NCBI GenBank assembly: GCA_015852425.1
Contig: JAAAIG010000025.1
Coordinates: 1-64,000 of the forward strand
Direction of reading: 5' to 3'
Source of the DNA: Gryganskiella cystojenkinii
Taxonomy: Eukaryota > Mortierellomycota > Mortierellomycetes > Mortierellales > Mortierellaceae
Length of the DNA: 64,000 nucleotides
A program made the position numbers and the translations under genes. The notes beneath the pieces were generated by a model, which ran no database searches, was not told the origin of the DNA, and worked only from the letters and a program-made list of their open reading frames with translations. Shown here piece after piece: positions 23,480-37,206 of the stretch. Position 1 is the first letter of the stretch. Every line of letters begins with the position of its first letter.

Positions 23480-24316
23480 ATGACAAGAGAACTCCTCTAT
23501 GAGTGCATTCGCCCGTTGAGGATCGCCGTTGGCTTCTTTGCCTTTGCAAACTTCATCATCCTCACCATCGCCATGCACCTCTACTCAGACGACGACGACT
23601 TCTCCACGTTCTCATTCATGGATTTCCAACAACTCGTCATCAACGGCGCCATCTTTCTTGCCTGTCTCTATTCGTTTTTCGGTCGGGGTCAATATATTGC
23701 TTCCTATCGAGCCACCATGATCTGGATCGTTGCCGTCCTCTCGACCATGTATGCAATCTCGCTGCTAGTCAGGATCCAGAACCAAGGCGGATGTGGCTCT
23801 TCCAACATGACCTTTGTCAAGACCCGCTGTCAGATGCAGTATGCCATCTCGGGCGTGGAACTCCTCTGGAGCGTCTTGCTCATCACCGAAGGAACTCTTA
23901 ACTATAAACAGTCTCGAGACGTTGACTGGCAGAACAAACAGCGGGTCCTAGAAGAACAGCGGATGCAAGAGTCTGCAGTCCAATACCAACCCGACCTTTC
24001 GCTCTATGGCAGCAATAACAACCAGGGTGGTAGTGGTGGTCCCACCACCCCTGCAGGCACTGGAACGGGTAACGACCTGTTGCTGACCTCGGTCGAAATG
24101 GAACCGTTACCTGTTTATATGCCTCGGCCTGACAAGGATCAACCCATGATCATTGATATGACAAACAGACCTGCCCCTACTTACTATGCCCCTCCACCGC
24201 CTGCACCTGGAGAAGGCTCTTCGTCATCGACTGCTGCTGGATCTTCGTCAACACCACCAACATCAGCAACAACAACGACGACGACGACGACGAATCTTCC
24301 TTCGTACTCTCGATGA
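23480..24316 (+). CDS. four-helix MARVEL-like membrane protein
   Basis: A single exon of 278 residues. Hydrophobic segments at about 13-33, 50-68, 77-98 and 119-140 form a compact tetraspan core. A Cys-containing loop (GGCGSSNMTFVKTRCQM) sits between helices 3 and 4. The tail of about 135 residues is Gly/Pro/Ser/Thr-rich and ends in an eight-Thr run coded by ACA/ACG and then LPSYSR. This is the usual build of fungal MARVEL-domain proteins, which organise plasma-membrane microdomains or vesicle membranes. The assignment rests on topology rather than a signature motif. A pyrimidine-rich leader precedes the ATG. Confidence 0.7.
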   Translation: MTRELLYECIRPLRIAVGFFAFANFIILTIAMHLYSDDDDFSTFSFMDFQQLVINGAIFLACLYSFFGRGQYIASYRATMIWIVAVLSTMYAISLLVRIQNQGGCGSSNMTFVKTRCQMQYAISGVELLWSVLLITEGTLNYKQSRDVDWQNKQRVLEEQRMQESAVQYQPDLSLYGSNNNQGGSGGPTTPAGTGTGNDLLLTSVEMEPLPVYMPRPDKDQPMIIDMTNRPAPTYYAPPPPAPGEGSSSSTAAGSSSTPPTSATTTTTTTTNLPSYSR

Positions 24317-25029
24317 GACTCACCTGGTCCACTTTGAACCCTTGATAAATCTACTCACTCTGTACATAGCAATTCGCAATCCAACATAACAACAACCCAC
24401 ATAAAAACGTAGACAGTATTATGTTCTCTGTTTTTGGAGGAAGAACAGCGTGTGTTCTATTTTTGTTTGCTTTTGTCAAAAGCCATTGCAAATACTAGCT
24501 TGACTCGACTCCCTTGCAAATTTTACAGAGTGAATTGAGTACAGCCACTACTCCTGCAAAAAGAAAAGATGGTCTACTTTTGTCGTCATGTTTTGCCGGG
24601 AAACAGTTACTCTGAGCAAATGATGCGCACAACGTCAAAAAAAAAAGAGAGTTTTATCGCCCTTTGGGCTTCCACGCTTTGTCAAAGACCAGGCTTCTGC
24701 TGCAGGCACAGCTTTGCCTTTTGTTTGTTTTCTTGGTTTGAATCTTCTTCACCTCTTCAACAGGTAGTCGCAAACCTCTCTTTTCGCGTCTGTTCCTGAA
24801 AATAGCATTTTTTGCAAAAGGGTCTCATTGTCACCTTTTATTCATTCAGCCCTCAAGAAGTCATTATCTCTCGGCATTCTTGGTGTCTCTGTTCCCCCTT
24901 TTCTTCCTTCTTTCATTGCACTGTTTGTTTTTCCATTCTTTCATTTGTTTCCAGTCCACTCCAACTACCCGTCAGTCAAAAAGTCGACTCTTCTTCCCCA
25001 CCTTCCTTCCATTGTCCATCGCCAACAAC
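24317..25029. other. intergenic, no gene seen
   Basis: The downstream part of the MARVEL-like gene and the promoter and leader of the next gene. The last 170 bp (24860-25020) are strongly pyrimidine-rich, as expected for a fungal leader. Confidence 0.5.
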
Positions 25030-26800
25030 ATGGACGGACCATTACCACAACCTCCGTCCTCGGAGACCTCTCAATTCTACAGTGGAGACCAACAACGCCC
25101 CGTCCGTGTCGGTTCATTACTCTTACAATCCGTCCCCGTCACGGTCCCCACCTTCTCCAAAGAACTCGACCTCTCCTCGATCGCCAACCCGACAAAGTAC
25201 TCGACCCTGAAACAATACCTTTTTGCTTCTTTACTCTTCAAGCCGATCCTTGCTCTGTTCTTTGATGCATTCTCGTTGGCGTTCTTGTCCGCCTGGGTCC
25301 ACAACTCTGTTGGTAAAGGCAACAGTTCCGGTCTGGTCATTTATGCCCTGGCGACCACAGGGTCGATAGCCATCATGCTCTTTGGCGGCTGGAGAGCAAG
25401 GACTGCGATTACAAAGGCCAATATCCAGGGAATTTTTGTCAATCGAGAAGCTTACCGATGGGTGTGTCTGACAAGCAAAGACCGGTTCTTGTTCTTTGAA
25501 CGGGTCGGTCAAGGTTATGGACCCAAGGATGCCATCGTCTTCTTTACCTGGTTCACCTTGCGCGGTAAAATACAAATGAAAAGGAGACAGAAGAAAAGGA
25601 GAAAGGAAAGCTTTTCTTTTTATTTGTTGTTTGTCGGCGTGTCGGCTGTTCACAAGACAATCGACAAACAACCAAACAGAGATCACCATAGGAGGCTCGT
25701 CACTCAACCCCTCTTCTCTTTTCCTATTTTCTCTTACGAATAATAGACTGGATGCAGCATCTGCTGTGCGACTTACCACGATTGATTATCAACTGCACCA
25801 TCCTCGGCACCGTCGCCTATCAACAATCGCTCAAGGACAAGGGACAGACGCCTACATTGACCTTGCCTGATCTCACGGGGTTCACACATGCAATGTTGGC
25901 GTTCAATATCATGCTTCAGATCTGTAACTTGATCCAGCTCAGTGGTGCGGTGGTCGTGTTGATCATGGTTCGGTTTGGACACATGGTGTCCCTGCGCAAG
26001 GATGAACATTTGCACACCTGGTGTCAAAGGAACCTGAACGTCAGGTAACAACCCAATCATCTTGATTTGTAAAAGCCTTGGTTAAGATTGTATAAAAATT
26101 CTTTGTTCCTCACCCCGTCTCTTTGCCTTTGCCTCTCAATCCTAGAATTGTCCGCTTGTACAAACTCGCCAAGCAGTCGGGATCTGCAGCACCACTCAGG
26201 GACAATAACCAACTTCAACAACAGATGGACGAGTACCGAGCAATCGATGAGGAGAACGGAATCGATCTGTCCATGGCGGCATTGGCCTGGGATACAGAGA
26301 CTCAGGATGATCATGTCGATTATAGTCATTATGCGTACAGACCTCGACCCTTGTCCAATGGTCCACCGACAAGGTTAACCCAACCAGCCACAGAAGAACG
26401 GATTGAGATGACTGAAAAAATCAACAGTAACGGTCCAGATATGTTGCCGCCACCAACTCGGCCGGGGATCATGCCGCGGCCGGGATCTTTCTCGTACGCA
26501 CAGATGATCCATTTCGAGAAACAGAGAGAGTTGCATGGTGACAACAGAGCTTTGTATCAGCCCATGGAATGGAAACCTTCTGGTGGAGGAACACCGCCGG
26601 ACTCGAACCCAAGTTTGATTCAGCATCAACAGCAACAACAGCAACAGCAACAATTTGTTCCGGTCCAGCAACAGCCAGCACCAGCAGCACAGGGACAAGG
26701 AGCTTACCACGCACCAAACACCACACATCAACCACCACCTCCTCCACCGATCCCTGCAAAGGACTTTAACAAGCAGCCATCATATACCCAACCACGTTGA
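25030..26800 (+). CDS. multi-helix membrane protein, Kch1/Prm6-like potassium channel candidate
   Basis: Three exons (25030..25564, 25747..26044, 26146..26800) encode 495 residues. Residues 60-260 hold several hydrophobic segments (about 64-90, 101-121, 183-205, 225-250). The segment RFLFFERV, then KDAIVFFTWFTLRGDW and CDLPRLIINCTIL resembles the core of the fungal Kch1/Prm6 family of low-affinity K+ influx proteins (pheromone-regulated in yeast), where an FF.FF.W..LL.D.PR.VIN pattern is conserved. Both splice junctions rebuild conserved residues (Gly-Asp-Trp and Val-Arg-Ile). The C-terminal 250 residues are hydrophilic with a poly-Gln run near 26626-26652 and a poly-Pro run. Function is inferred from recall of the family pattern and needs a profile search. 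Confidence 0.6.
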
Positions 26801-27296
26801 ATAAGCGAAATAAAAAATAAATAAAAAATTCTCTTCCGATATGGCGGTGGAACATATAGATATATATGGCTCGGTTCGGATTATTGTGTGTATAGGGATA
26901 ATCGGGCAAGACGGGGAAACAAGGGTCGCCACATTGACCTGAGTTTTTTGTATCCTGCGATCTCCAGAGGGCCGGGTGAGAACGTGCGTTTAGCAGACAT
27001 ATTCGATCGTGGTATGATGTGGTTCCATTATATCGCCACAAAGACAATTACCCGAAGATCTGACATAGAGCATTGTCGAATCAGGTAACGAGAGCTTTCT
27101 TTGGCATATATAACATGATGGTATGCCGACACAACAGTTCGACTTTTCTCTCGACTGTCAACCAGTAGAATATTTTCGTCCGCTGTCCCATGCTCAGGAG
27201 TTAGCTTCATTACCCATAGCCATTCGTTTGTTATCGCTTCCTCCCAAAAGAACCCACTCTCTTCTAAGAAAAATAGACTGCACAGCGATATAAAAA
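26801..27296. other. intergenic, no clear gene
   Basis: The 3' region of the Kch1-like gene and the upstream region of a small gene. A 60-codon plus-strand frame ending near 27088 (ENVRLADIFDRGMMWFHYIA) with a GTAACG donor-like site at 27086 reads somewhat like an exon, but I could not connect it to anything. Confidence 0.4.
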
Positions 27297-27701
27297 ATGC
27301 CCAGTCTCAGGTTCAAAAGTCCTCTCTCTATCGCCCGCGTCGCGATGGGAAAGATTTTCACGATTGGATTCCTAGGGATCCTCGCGTACAACTTCTTCAC
27401 AATATTCACACTAGCTGTATCCACACATCAATCGTATCAGCATTGGATCCAATTGCAACTCGCGTTGTTTGAACAAAAGATTCAAGAGATCAACCAGCTC
27501 TTGGACTCGGACGAAGTGCAACAAGACCCCTTGCTGGTGTACGATCGACATCCGTTTCTGCAAGAGAAATACCTTGCACCGTCATTGGTCAAGATCTACG
27601 ACCCAAATCTAGAGAGGTGTCGGCAGAACCTCAGACGGGCACATGAGCATTTGTCTAACGAGTGGAGGTCGTTGGCAATTCTCAAGACTCAAGGAGCATA
27701 G
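27297..27701 (+). CDS. small single-helix membrane protein, unknown
   Basis: One exon of 134 residues starting MPSLRFKSPLS. A hydrophobic helix at about 17-41 (MGKIFTIGFLGILAYNFF onward) follows a basic N terminus. The rest is an amphipathic, probably helical region, containing FEQKIQEINQLL and LVKIYDPNLERC and ending RRAHEHLSNEWRSLAILK. No known family. The C-terminal pattern (Pro-x-Leu-x-x-Ile-Tyr-Asp, then about 15 residues, then Leu-x-x-Glu-x-x-x-Leu-Ala) recurs in the next gene and in an exon at 29350-29546, suggesting a local family. Confidence 0.6.
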   Translation: MPSLRFKSPLSIARVAMGKIFTIGFLGILAYNFFTIFTLAVSTHQSYQHWIQLQLALFEQKIQEINQLLDSDEVQQDPLLVYDRHPFLQEKYLAPSLVKIYDPNLERCRQNLRRAHEHLSNEWRSLAILKTQGA

Positions 27702-28232
27702 TTTCGGTAGCCTTTAGAGAGATAAAAAAACAACAAAATGCCTTTATAGTTTGGGCGTGAATTCGCTGAAGGTTTTTTGGTCTCCAAAACTGTGATTCCT
27801 CCCCCACATCAGCTTGGACCCGATCAACCAGTCCACAGAGACTGGTATCACGAATGAGAGCGACAACCAGGCCTAAAGTTCTATGAAGACCCGACCAATG
27901 CGAGAAAGCTCTCAAGAACCGTCTACCAAAACGGCATGAAGGTTGTCGCTGCGACGGTTTTTTTGGCTGGCTTGTCTTTGGGTAACAATCACAGTTATAT
28001 AGCTTTCACGATCTGTGTACTCCGTCCTTTGAATACTAATGGTTAAAATGTGTGGATTGAGTGGGGCACTCGGTGGTAAGTTGAGGGGGAGAGTTGGGAT
28101 TGCTCTCCTACGCTCTTCTATCTCTCTCTCCGTCGCCGATGTATTTTTTTCCTCATTCCACCTTCAATCCAAAACACGAATCCTGATATATTCCCAAAGC
28201 TGCGTCACAATAAAAAAAAAGGGAGCAATGAC

Positions 28233-28240
28233 TATAAAAA
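28233..28240 (+). promoter_or_regulatory. TATA box upstream of the gene at 28411
   Basis: TATAAAAA, 171 bp before the ATG and about 40 bp before the CT repeat where transcription would be expected to start. Confidence 0.5.
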
Positions 28241-28282
28241 GGAGCGACCTTTTCTTTCTTTCTCACACTCATTCTAGATCAC

Positions 28283-28295
28283 TTACAATACACCC

Positions 28296-28328
<33 letters not shown>

Positions 28329-28347
28329 TTCTCTTTCTCTTTCTCTT
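28283..28347. repeat. CT-rich microsatellite in a leader
   Basis: CTCTCT units with interspersed CTTT, about 65 bp, between the TATA box and the start codon of the gene at 28411. Confidence 0.85.
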
Positions 28348-28410
28348 GCCTCCTTGTCATTGTACCATACTTCATCTCGTCGCGATCCCAGTCAACGAAT
28401 ACAGAAAAAA

Positions 28411-29139
28411 ATGCCAAACCCGACCTCCGACACAACTTCAAGGACCTCAAACACGGCTCATCAGGCTCGAATTCTGGAGGAGATGAAGGACATGGAAATA
28501 TTTGCTAGTGAACTCCTTTGCCTCATCAGGTCCTCTCGGTCTGGTTATATCGATGAACCTTTGGTCAAGATCAATTCGGATGGACGACCCCCTCATCTCC
28601 TGTTCTATGCCGCGAATGACTATTCCGAGATCTGGAAGAACGTCACCCACGGCTACTTTGCACTTCGAGAACAGCTCCAAGATCTTGCCATCCAAGAGGC
28701 CAAGAACAACAACAACCCCTCAAAGCTCGTCGCAGTAGATTCTCAACCCTCTTTGACCCCTTCCATCCCGTCTTCCTCTACCTCGTTGACGTGCTCCTGT
28801 TGCACTTTACACAACAAGATGATGTTTCCACCCACGGCGAAAGCCATGACAATGACAACTGCTGCCTCCGATTCAGGAGAATACGGGACTGAGACTGTTG
28901 TTGTCACCACTACGATTACCACTCCCAAAAAGACAACGGGCACGAAAGAACATCGAGCAACTGTCAAAGAACAGCCAAATCGTGGTGGTGGTCGAGGTTC
29001 TCTTGCTGGCCCGATGTCACTAGCGTTCAAATGGATCTGTGCGGCCCTTTTATTTTTGTTGGGGTTCACCTGTGGATTGGCCCTTCAAGATTCTTTGCAA
29101 GAAGTTGATATCCCGTACAATGCCCGTTTTCGAGGATAA
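28411..29139 (+). CDS. C-tail-anchored small protein, unknown function
   Basis: One exon of 242 residues from ATG at 28411 (context AAAAAAATG). Residues 20-100 are helical: HQARILEEMKDMEIFASELL, then PPHLLFYAANDYSEIWK and FALREQLQDLAIQEA. Residues 105-200 are Ser/Thr/Pro-rich and include a Cys cluster (LTCSCCTLHNKMM). A hydrophobic helix at about 206-226 lies near the C terminus, followed by about 16 residues, so it could be a tail-anchored protein of the ER or another endomembrane. The PPHLLFYAANDY to EQLQDLA stretch resembles the neighbours on both sides. I recognise no family. Confidence 0.6.
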   Translation: MPNPTSDTTSRTSNTAHQARILEEMKDMEIFASELLCLIRSSRSGYIDEPLVKINSDGRPPHLLFYAANDYSEIWKNVTHGYFALREQLQDLAIQEAKNNNNPSKLVAVDSQPSLTPSIPSSSTSLTCSCCTLHNKMMFPPTAKAMTMTTAASDSGEYGTETVVVTTTITTPKKTTGTKEHRATVKEQPNRGGGRGSLAGPMSLAFKWICAALLFLLGFTCGLALQDSLQEVDIPYNARFRG

Positions 29140-29329
29140 AGCAGAACCAAAAGACGAGCGCGGGGAAAAGGTCGCGCACTCATCAATAAAATAGTCATCT
29201 GCAATCGCTACTTTTCTCTTTCATCGCGCATCACTTCCTCTCTTCCTCTGGCTCAAAAAAAAAAAAAGGCGACAACAACAACTATGACAGAAACTGTATC
29301 CTTCCACAAGGCCTAATCGTTCGCAGTTG

Positions 29330-29546
29330 ACGAATCAACTACAGGACATCGAGATTCAAGACCATCCAGCCCTCCGGATCTTTCTCTCGCCCTTTGCACG
29401 CTCAAACCTACGATTATCAAGAATCGATCCCAGACAGCCTGTGGATCTACTATGACGATGAGATCAGGAAGTTCCTCTCAGACGTCAAGCGTGTCCGTTC
29501 AGCGATCCAGGAACAGTTGGCGGTCCTCTCTCAGATCGACCACTGA
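29330..29546 (+). CDS. possible exon of a third family member, gene model incomplete
   Basis: A plus-strand frame ending at the TGA at 29544-29546 reads SRPLHAQTYDYQESIPDSL, then WIYYDDEIRKFLSDVKRV and SAIQEQLAVLSQIDH. It resembles the C-terminal part of the proteins at 27297 and 28411. Splice acceptors are present upstream (TTCGCAG at about 29327 and CTACAG at about 29343), but I could not find the 5' exon. In the same stretch a second frame is also open (LQDIEIQDHPALRIFLSPF), so a frameshifted relic is an alternative. Confidence 0.35.
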
Positions 29547-30562
29547 CTCTTTTCCCTCAGGATCAATAGTGTGAGTTGGGTTGATGAGCTGTCCAGAGAA
29601 GAGTTTCAACGCTATCACCCAGCACGTGTTGGATCTGAGTCGCCGCTCTTTGTTCTTTCCCCGGATTGCGCCGGCTCGACCGTGACGACAAGGACCTTCA
29701 GCAGCGGTTCTTCCAGTATGCCGACCCTGGCATCGTCCCAACGTCAGCACCATTACCAAGAACAATTTCGACAACAGGAGCACGAAAGAATTCTCAGGAA
29801 CTAGCCGTAAGTGTCCTCGAAACGGTGTTCGCCGCGGTTGTTGCTGTGCACATGGCGATCTGGACTTTACGTACTCCTCTTTTGAGTATCTCCTTCCTCA
29901 CCTCCAGGTTTTCCCGATTATACTTGGATCGGGCCACTAGGAATATGATCCAACAAAACAAAAGCCTCGAATGCGGCGTGTGCAACTCGTGCCCACTTCA
30001 TTTTCAATCTGGATCACCATCCTTGGCTGATTATGCGTGCTAACAATCTTTCAGGAATAGCACGAGAGCCATTTTTTTTTGTCCTTTTGGTTGGTTGTGG
30101 AGCAGGCATTGATGTGCACCAGTTCCTTGTCAACAAAAGCCATAGGATTGGATTCGATGGGTCCATGTGTCGCTAGTGTCTCTTTGAGGAAAAGAACAGA
30201 GAGGAAGAAAACAAGACCGTTAGTTTGCCCTGTCTCCCCTGCGCCCAACGCAACACAGCCAGCCAACCAGGCCAATGGAATCCAACCGATTCTCTGATTC
30301 TCTTGCTATCTTTGCCAGGCCAAATATTTAAATATGCAAAGAAAACAAAGAGGCAACGACGGAACGACGGAGTGCCTTTCCCTCGTCTCTCGTAATCTGA
30401 ATTCCATTCTTTCCTTCGTCCTTTTCATCCACATCGAAATCGAATCTAAATCCAATCCCACATTCACATCCCGTCTGATCGGTCCTTTGTTCTTCTGGCT
30501 GTCTCTCTGTCTGCGTCTGGTTCTCTCCCTTTCTCTCGAACTGACGCCCTCTCTGCTCAGTC
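29547..30562. other. unresolved region and promoter of the mannosidase gene
   Basis: From 29562 to 29815 two plus-strand frames look partly coding (a Gln/Ser-rich one ending RQQEHERILRN and another containing DKDLQQRFFQYADPGIV), followed by a GTAAGT site at 29809. No gene model fits both. From 30380 to 30560 the plus strand is pyrimidine-rich, the likely leader of the mannosidase gene. Confidence 0.35.
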
Positions 30563-33497
<2,935 letters not shown>

Positions 33498-33783
33498 ACT
33501 ATCTAAGACAAAGCAAAGAACACAAAAGCGTTGAAAAATATTATTGTCATTAGTACGTGTCGTAGCGCGACTGATTGGTGGCGTTTTGAAGGTCCCGTGC
33601 GAAACTGAATGGGCGAGACATTAATAAAAATCTTTATGTGTATGCTAAGTGGGGATCAACTCCTTACTTTTTTTCTTGTTTCCATTTCACCACATTCCAT
33701 TCACACAAAACACAGCTTCATTCCCGACAGTTCTTTTCACTAGGTCGACTATTACTATTGTTAGTACGGAAACAAGCTCAGAC

Positions 33784-35116
33784 ATGGAATACCGTTATCT
33801 TGGACGAAGTGGTCTCATGGTCTCTTGCTTGTCCCTAGGCGGTTGGGTCACCTATGGTACAATTTTGTTGTTCATTTATGCATGCCCTGTATCCTTGTTT
33901 GTCTTCTTTAATTTTTAAGGCAACAATGTGAACGTTAATCTCGTCTTTCCGTTGTCCTTTTACTGTCTTAGGTGGCCAGGTTGGGCCAGAAATAGCACAA
34001 CTTTGCATGAAAACCGCGTATGACAATGGCATCAACTTTTTCGATACTGCAGAGGTAACAAAAACCGCTGATCTGGAGATCTGGTCAAAGCCTTAAGTGA
34101 CCTTTATGAATGCTAAACATTTTTTTTAAAAAATATTATTATCATGTTCTTGTCTCTAGGTCTACTCTGGAGGTCAATGTGAGATCGATATGGGCGTCGC
34201 TATCCGGAAATTTGGTTGGAAACGATCCGATCTCGTCATCTCGACAAAACTCTTTTGGGGTGGAAAAGGGCCTAATGATCGAGGTCTGTCAAGAAAACAT
34301 ATTATTGAGGGTACGGATGCATCCTTGAAACGATTACAACTAGAATATGTCGACCTCCTATATGCGCATCGACCGGATCCCGATACACCGATGGAGGAGA
34401 TTGTGCGAGCATTCAATTATGTGATTGAAAAAGGCAAGGCTTTTTATTGGGGCACTTCAGAATGGTCGGCACAACAGATCACGGAAGCCCATGCAGTAGC
34501 GGAACGACTCAACTTGATCGGACCCTTGGTAAGACAACACTTGACGGCAGGCTTGACAAGTTCGAAAGCTCTATTTTTTTTTCTACATTAAGACTAACAC
34601 TATTTTCCTTTCCACGCCTTGTTGTGATTCAAGATGGAGCAACCTCAATATAACATGTTCCATCGAGATCGAGTCGAGAAGGAATACCTCCCACTATACA
34701 AGAACTTTGGTATGGGCACTACGACCTGGTCTCCCTTGGCTTCTGGTCTTCTGTCAGGAAAATACAACGATGGCGTACCCAAGGATTCCCGTCTTGCGAT
34801 CGAGGACAATGCTGTTATGAAACGTTTGAGGGACTCATTGGACTCGGAGGATGGTCGGGCCAAAATCCGTAAAGTTGTTGCTCTGGGTGAGATTGCAGAA
34901 CAATTGGGTTGTACGTCGGCCCAGTTGGCGCTGGCCTGGTGTTTAAAGAACCCGAATATATCTTCTGTGATCACGGGAGCCTCGAGACCAAGTCAGATCG
35001 AAGAGAATGTCCAGTCTTTAAAGATTGTGCCATTGTTGACAGAGGATCTGATGGAGAGTATTGAGGCGGTCTTGTCGAATCGACCAGCTCTGGATTACAA
35101 CTTTAGGTCTTCATAA
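33784..35116 (+). CDS. aldo/keto reductase, voltage-gated K+ channel beta-subunit-like
   Basis: Four exons (33784..33856, 33972..34054, 34160..34528, 34634..35116) encode 335 residues, the normal length for the family. It opens [20 protein letters not shown]. The catalytic tetrad is complete: Asp49 in FFDTAE, Tyr54 in VYSGG, Lys82 in ISTKLFWGG and His122 in [18 protein letters not shown] and [13 protein letters not shown] are hallmarks of the Kv-beta branch of NADPH-dependent reductases, which in fungi act on aldehydes and ketones. Only 286 bp separate it from the mannosidase stop, and its 3' end lies 207 bp from the convergent hydrolase gene. Confidence 0.95.
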
Positions 35117-35323
35117 AAATAATACAAAAAAAACGTGCAAGCGGACACAGATATCAAGGAGGGCTTAACCATTGACCCTTCTCTAGGCCATATTAAAGAG
35201 CTTTTGTTTACTTTTGCATGATTGAAAAGATGGGATTAAAAGATGGTGAAGAGGATGTGAGGGGTATATATTACAAAGTGAGCGAGAGAGGGTTTGTGTT
35301 GTAGCGAGAAGTACGCAGTGGTA

Positions 35324-37206
35324 TTAAAAGCTGCTGTCCAAGCTGTCCGCTTTCTCGACAAGATGTTGAGCCTGGAAGAGGGCCTGGGTCTCGTAAATGT
35401 TGTTCGTCTGGATCGCTTGTTGAAGACTTGACGTATAAGCGGTCGTGCCTGCTGTGGTGGTCGTATTTGTGCTGTTGTTACTCCTGTATGAGAGATGTTG
35501 CCGATTATTGCCTCCGTTATTATTTGTATCCAGCAATGGGTGTGGTGGGAGTTGATGATTCCGAAGTGGGTGCAAGGGGCTGTTGCCTCCATTGCAGTTC
35601 AGGCCGAGTTGTTTGATCGACCACCGTTGAGACAGTGACCGCTCAAATTCGGCCAGCTTCCAAGACGAAGCGATTCCTTTAAAGATCTGACCGACTACAT
35701 CAGCTCGCCAGAGCAGACCATGAGTCCCTCCTTCAATCACGCTCAATGTGCACTGAGTGAGACGTTGTTCCATCCAATCGACCGCTTCTCTGGAGATGAC
35801 GGCATCCTAAAAGTGAGTAAGAGGAAGAACAATGTCAATAAATGTACTACAAATAATAACAAAAAAATCTGTGCAAAGCCCTCCTTTCTCTCTTTTTTTT
35901 TTACCTTGGTTCCCCAAAACACATGTACTGGCAAGGTCACATCCTTGTAACTGAACCCAAACGAATGATATAGCTCGAGACACACCATCAAATCATTGTT
36001 CGCGCCTTCGAGGGACTCTGCCATGTTATCCTCCAACATGGCCTTGCAGAGTTTTTCCCGATCGTAATTCAAGATATTAGGATCCGAGTGACTTGGAGGC
36101 TCTTTTGCGGCGACAGAAAGAGATTTGTATAACAGACTGGCAGTCGACTGGGTCTTCAACAAGGTCGTGGGGACATGACGAATCCATTTCATCCGCTTCG
36201 CGAGTGTGAGATGTACCCAGGGCGACATCAACCAGACAGTGCCGACGATCCGGGACTTGAGTCGTAGGGCGCAAGCCATGGCATAGATTGCACCACAGGA
36301 ATGACCCATGACAGAAAACTTTTGGATATTGAACCCGTTGGCCATTTCTTCGACAATCTCGGCCATTCGGAGAGGTGTCCAGGTCTGATTTGTTTTTGTT
36401 TTTGTGGTTAATATTGATTTGTTTTTTTTTTGTCGCGCACGCGCATAAAAAAAAGAGGGAGATGGATGGGAGTACAAAAAAAAAAAAAAAGGGAAAATCG
36501 TTTCCTTCATTAGCTGACTCTTCTTGTGTTTTTCAGTTTGCCTGCAGCTTTGTTTGTAGCCTGTTGCTTTGTTTTTTTTCAGCTTAGTCAACCCGTATTT
36601 ATCGCATAAACGTTGAAAAGCGCGGAAAAAAAAAGAAAAAAGGGCTTACCTCGGGAGATGCGGCATGAGAATTACCGACGCCTGGTCGGTCAATGCAGTA
36701 TATCCTGAGCGAGTGTTTGAAGGCTAGATCCTCAAGGATGATGGAATAATAGCGCATGCAACCTAATCCGAGACTTTTAATGAACAAACATTGATGATGA
36801 ATGCATGCAAGTCGTGAAATGAAATAATCAGAGAACAAAAAAAGAGGAAGAGTGAGTATCTACCGTCCCCATGGGTGCACAACTCCCTGTCGGCTTTATG
36901 AACGTTCTCAAAAAATTATTGAAATGAGACACAAAGGCACATTAACAACGCCCTTCAGGGTCGCGCGTGTCTCTCCGATGCTTTAGCTTGAACTAGCGCA
37001 TAATAGCCTAAAAAAAAGAAAACTTACAAGCAAAAGACAGGGTGTCCACAAGGATGACCGACCTCTGCAAACGAAACCAATCGACCCGAGTAAAGCTCAT
37101 AACGTTGGTTCATATCGACACAACCGAGGGTGGCCTCGACGTCGGCCATGGTTGGGATACTGTCAAAGGACCTGATCGAGGCCGCCTCGGACATGCGTCG
37201 CGACAT
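35324..37206 (-). CDS. alpha/beta-hydrolase-fold protein
   Basis: Four exons, complement(35324..35806, 35905..36384, 36650..36773, 37028..37206), encode 421 residues. The core has CFLGLGCMRYYS where the oxyanion-hole loop is expected, CIDRPGVGNS, the nucleophile elbow VMGHSCGA (Ser130), and GGTHGLLW with the catalytic His290. A cytoplasmic enzyme is likely as no signal peptide is present. The second exon begins TCTCGGATTAG: a later AG in the same sequence would break the frame, so this acceptor was chosen by phase. The last 120 residues are Asn/Thr/Gln-rich. Substrate unknown; esterase, lipase and epoxide hydrolase activities are all possible. Confidence 0.85.

Larger units (their letters stand above)
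27702..28410. other. intergenic: promoter and CT-rich leader of the next gene
   Basis: No gene is seen. A TATAAAAA box lies at 28233-28240, and a (CT)n-rich leader runs at 28283-28347 before the ATG at 28411. The same frame is open upstream to 28039, but that part translates the CT repeat and is leader, not protein. Confidence 0.55.

Noticed and set aside
36857..36889. Extra 33-nt exon in the alpha/beta hydrolase
   Set aside because: A candidate with AG and GT borders fits phase, but joining exon 1 directly to 36773 gives CFLGLGCMRYY, which matches the fold better.
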